Assembly: GCA_938042055.1 (NCBI GenBank)
Contig: CALIRX010000053.1
Coordinates: 1-8,252 of the forward strand
DNA length: 8,252 bases
Direction of reading: 5' to 3'
DNA from: an uncultured Candidatus Saccharibacteria bacterium
GTDB taxonomy: Bacteria > Patescibacteriota > Saccharimonadia > Saccharimonadales > Saccharimonadaceae
This document shows positions 6,381 to 8,252 of the stretch, one piece after another (position 1 is the first letter of the stretch; every line of letters begins with the position of its first letter). The notes beneath the pieces were generated by a model. It searched no databases, was not told the origin of the DNA, and saw nothing but the letters and a program-made list of their open reading frames with translations. Position numbers and translations under genes: made by a program.

Positions 6381-6389
6381 TGGTATAAT
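6381..6389 (+). promoter_or_regulatory. Extended -10 promoter of tRNA-Ser
   Basis: TGG-TATAAT is a perfect extended -10 that ends 9 nt before the tRNA 5' base at 6399. No good -35 is visible, which an extended -10 can offset. It points away from the ABC promoter, with predicted start sites about 70 bp apart. Confidence 0.75.
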
Positions 6390-6398
6390 TATCAACAA

Positions 6399-6488
6399 GG
6401 AAGGGTGCAGGAGTGGTTGAACTGGCACGCCTGGAACGCGTGTAACGGAGCAATCTGTTCGAGGGTTCGAATCCCTCTCCTTCCGCCA
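6399..6488 (+). tRNA. tRNA-Ser, anticodon GGA
   Basis: The full cloverleaf can be drawn by hand. The acceptor is GGAAGGG (6399-6405) with TCCTTCC (6478-6484), one G-U pair at the base. The D stem is CAG/CTG (6408-6410, 6422-6424). The anticodon stem is CACGC/GCGTG (6426-6430, 6438-6442) with loop CTGGAAC and anticodon GGA at 6433-6435. A long variable arm (6443-6460, ACGGA pairing with TCTGT) is the class II mark of serine tRNAs. The T arm is GAGGG-TTCGAAT-CCCTC (6461-6477). Discriminator G is at 6485 and CCA is encoded at 6486-6488. It reads UCC and UCU codons. The Nudix gene follows at once and may be cotranscribed. Confidence 0.97.
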
Positions 6489-6501
6489 AGAGGATTAATT
6501 C

Positions 6502-6944
6502 ATGTCAAAGCAGAACACGATATTAGAATCAATTGCAAAAATCCTAATCATTAATGGTGACGGTAATGTTTTAACTTTGACTTTGAGTGAACACTTAAAA
6601 TATCCAGAGAAATCATATCAGCCAGACTTGCCGGGTGGAATCGTGGATGCGGGTGAGCCAGAGAACTTGGGGGGGTGATCCGCGAGGTGCAAGAAGAATG
6701 CGGAATAGACTTAGATCCAGCAAAAATACAATTAGCGTACGCCGAGACTACATACGATGAGAAAGATAATAAGTCGGTTACGAAGCTATTATACGTCACG
6801 CATTTGGATAATACGCCGGTGGTGACGCTAAGCTGGGAACATAGCGATTATAAGTGGGTGTTTGTCGCTGAGTTGCTTAACATTGATATGCGTCCTTTTT
6901 TCAATCAAGCAATTCAGTATGTAATCGAACACAAGATAATTTAA
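6502..6944 (+). pseudogene. Nudix hydrolase, frame broken at a G7 tract inside the Nudix box
   Basis: Nudix hydrolases cleave nucleoside diphosphates linked to other groups, often as housecleaning enzymes. The ATG at 6502 has AGAGGA (6489-6494) 7 nt upstream, directly after the tRNA CCA. The first frame encodes 58 residues ending at TGA 6676-6678. The rest continues in another frame from about 6675 to TAA 6942-6944. Joined, they give about 146 residues, a normal Nudix length. The catalytic box is split: GGIVDAGE comes from the first frame and REVQEECGI from the second. The break is at seven G (6669-6675). Removing two G restores exactly the consensus spacing GX5EX7REVXEEXGI; adding one G restores the frame with one residue too many. 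It could be a pseudogene, a phase-variable gene, a slippage site or a sequencing error. Substrate is unknown. Confidence 0.8.
6669..6675 (+). repeat. G7 homopolymer within the Nudix gene
   Basis: Seven consecutive G occur at the exact frame break of the Nudix gene. Such tracts are prone to replication and transcription slippage and to base-calling error. Changing the length by +1 or -2 reopens the frame. Confidence 0.85.
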
Positions 6945-6955
6945 TTATAGCAGTT

Positions 6956-8194
6956 TTAGCTTACCGCAAATTCACTCACCAAATAAAACGACCCGGTAAC
7001 AACGACGTACGTATCAAGCTGCTGGGCTTTCTTGATGGCTTTTGTAAGAGCTCTGTCTGGATTGTATTCAATCTCGACTGCAGATTTCATAACACGGCGG
7101 ATGGCTTCTGGCGGTACGTTGCGATGGTTTTTACCGTAATCGGCGCTGAACGTGGTGGCGTAAGTCAGCTGTGCCAAGTTGTCAATCATGGCGAGTGATT
7201 TCGCCAACGACAACTGCTTATTCTGCCCGAATGCTGCCACGAAAACAGGCTTTTTCTCTGGATATATTTTTCGTAATGAATCAATCAAGGCGCGGATTTT
7301 CTGGGGATTATGTGCAACATCAAATATGACGTTAACTCCATCAACATTGCGCTTCTCTAACCGTCCGGGAATAGTGATATGTACAGATTTTTTCAGAGCT
7401 TCTTTTGGCAGAGGAGGCTTTTTATCTAGCGCCAGCAGCTTTTCAACGGCACGGTACGCCAATGTCCAATTCCGCTGCTGAAAATCCGGCAGTATTTTCA
7501 GAAAATCGTCAATAATTGGCGAAGCAATAGAGAACTGTGAGTGCTGTGACTCTGCATGTTGCCGAATAATCGTTTCAATCTCAGAAGCTTGTCGGTTCAT
7601 CACGACTGAATCGCTTTGATGGATAATACCAGCTTTTTCTTGGGTGATCTCTGTCAGAGTATTGCCTAATAATTCCGTATGGTCTAGTCCGATATCAGTG
7701 ATGACGCGTACAGTTGGCGAACGGAAAATCACGTTGGTTGTATCTAGCCGACCGCCAATCCCAACCTCAATTATGATATAATCAACGTCTATTTTCTTAA
7801 ATAGCCAAAAACTAAAAATCGTCAAAAATTCAAAATACGATAGATGCAGGCTGTGTGCTACGTAAAGATTGGCAAACGCTTGAAAATAATGCAAATATTC
7901 TTGTTCAGGCAGCGGCTGCCCGTTGATGAGCGAGCGCTCGGCGACGCTGGTAATATGCGGCGACACTAATGTACCGGTGGTATAGCCAGCCCGGTTCAGT
8001 AAACTGGTAGCATAATAAGCAGTCGAACCCTTGCCGGAGGTGCCAGCGATGTGGATGGCGGGAATTTGATTTTGCGGACTACCAAGGGTTTCCAAAATAT
8101 GCGCTACATAGATCAGCCGATTATGTTTTTCGGGCGGATGGGCGATTAACTCGTCCAAAAAATAAGTGGCGTCGCGCATTGAGGCAAATTTCAT
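6956..8194 (-). CDS. folC: Folylpolyglutamate synthase / dihydrofolate synthase (FolC, Mur ligase family)
   Basis: FolC adds glutamate to dihydropteroate and/or to reduced folates using ATP, in the cytoplasm. The 412-residue length and motif order fit the family: P-loop HIAGTSGKGST (48-58), LVSPHI (76-81), EVGIGGRLDTTN (143-154), ITDIGLDHTELLG (165-177), EKAGI (186-190) whose Lys187 is the likely carbamylated residue, the C-domain GRLE (277-280), FDVAHNP (291-297; usual form DGAHNP, so Gly is replaced by Val) and VTGSFYLVSE (399-408). The start is ATG at 8194; Met6 (8179) is an alternative, and neither has a Shine-Dalgarno. A -10 box lies 10 nt upstream of the first ATG. It stands alone, with no folate neighbours, and converges on the Nudix gene with 11 nt between stops. 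Whether it has one or both activities cannot be told. Confidence 0.92.
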   Translation of the reverse strand: MKFASMRDATYFLDELIAHPPEKHNRLIYVAHILETLGSPQNQIPAIHIAGTSGKGSTAYYATSLLNRAGYTTGTLVSPHITSVAERSLINGQPLPEQEYLHYFQAFANLYVAHSLHLSYFEFLTIFSFWLFKKIDVDYIIIEVGIGGRLDTTNVIFRSPTVRVITDIGLDHTELLGNTLTEITQEKAGIIHQSDSVVMNRQASEIETIIRQHAESQHSQFSIASPIIDDFLKILPDFQQRNWTLAYRAVEKLLALDKKPPLPKEALKKSVHITIPGRLEKRNVDGVNVIFDVAHNPQKIRALIDSLRKIYPEKKPVFVAAFGQNKQLSLAKSLAMIDNLAQLTYATTFSADYGKNHRNVPPEAIRRVMKSAVEIEYNPDRALTKAIKKAQQLDTYVVVTGSFYLVSEFAVS

Positions 8195-8204
8195 ACTGTA
8201 TCTG

Positions 8205-8213
8205 ATTATAGCA
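8205..8213 (-). promoter_or_regulatory. Extended -10 promoter of folC
   Basis: On the minus strand TGC-TATAAT (8213 down to 8205) is a perfect extended -10, ending 10 nt before the ATG at 8194. I see no clear -35. The predicted transcript would start about 3-4 nt before the ATG. The rest of 8214-8252 is AT-rich with no other feature that I can support. Confidence 0.7.
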
Positions 8214-8252
8214 AAAATAGGTTGTAATTTTTACTAAATAGCTTGCAAAACA

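Noticed and set aside
6321..6428. N-terminal extension of the ABC ATPase to an ATG at 6428
   Set aside because: The extension would run through the tRNA-Ser gene and both promoters, and it has no nucleotide-binding domain similarity.
6676..6678. TGA recoded as Gly or Trp, as in Gracilibacteria-type code, to explain the Nudix break
   Set aside because: Read-through in the same frame gives non-Nudix sequence, while the other frame continues the Nudix box exactly. TGA is also used as the normal stop of the ABC ATPase gene.
6551..6799. A minus-strand frame of 82 codons over the Nudix gene
   Set aside because: It lies opposite recognisable Nudix coding sequence in both halves and has no ribosome site or family features.
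7179..7481. A + strand frame of 100 codons inside folC
   Set aside because: It is antisense to the conserved FolC C-terminal domain and has no independent support.
1..8252. CRISPR array, insertion sequence, prophage or defence island
   Set aside because: No regularly spaced repeats, transposase or integrase motifs, terminal inverted repeats or phage genes were seen; the tRNA-Ser 3' end has no visible integration downstream within the window.

Overview
The window looks like chromosomal DNA from a small-genome bacterium, most likely a member of the Candidate Phyla Radiation and quite possibly a Saccharibacteria (TM7)-type organism. The reasons are compact and mostly unlinked housekeeping genes, an archaeal-type bifunctional phosphoglucose/phosphomannose isomerase, short Lys-rich or low-complexity tails on proteins, very short or absent mRNA leaders, and the standard code (TGA ends the ABC ATPase). 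This placement is inference from gene content, not from a phylogenetic marker.

Layout. Positions 1-600 hold two unrecognised small genes on the + strand, the first cut by the window edge; both use AGA/AGG for most arginines, unlike the rest of the window. Positions 611-2674 hold a heat-shock operon: a perfect CIRCE operator (622-648) overlapping a sigma70-type promoter, groES (GTG start at 695), groEL (981-2624) and a bidirectional terminator (2641-2674). The terminator also serves a convergent minus-strand gene for a 170-residue Pro/Thr-rich protein of unknown function (2686-3198). That gene diverges from the isomerase gene (3276-4316) across a 77-bp spacer, where a 17-bp inverted repeat holds both -10 boxes.

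The isomerase gene meets a MacB/LolCDE-like ABC exporter operon head-on with a 1-nt gap. This operon is on the minus strand: the ATPase gene (5526-6320) comes first and the permease gene (4318-5529) overlaps it by 4 nt. Divergent from it is tRNA-Ser(GGA) (6399-6488), followed after 13 nt by a Nudix hydrolase gene (6502-6944). The Nudix gene is out of frame at a run of seven G inside its catalytic box. A folC-type folylpolyglutamate/dihydrofolate synthase gene (6956-8194, minus strand) converges on it.

Function and regulation. The groESL block is a standard HrcA-controlled chaperonin operon. The isomerase feeds sugar phosphates into glycolysis or mannose metabolism. The ABC pair is an export or lipoprotein/peptide-extrusion type transporter with no visible adaptor. 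The FolC homologue acts in folate metabolism. I see no CRISPR array, insertion sequence, phage module or defence system here. The points most worth checking are the G7 tract in the Nudix gene, the shared palindromic -10 region at 3238-3254, two apparently leaderless transcripts, and the codon-use break near position 600.
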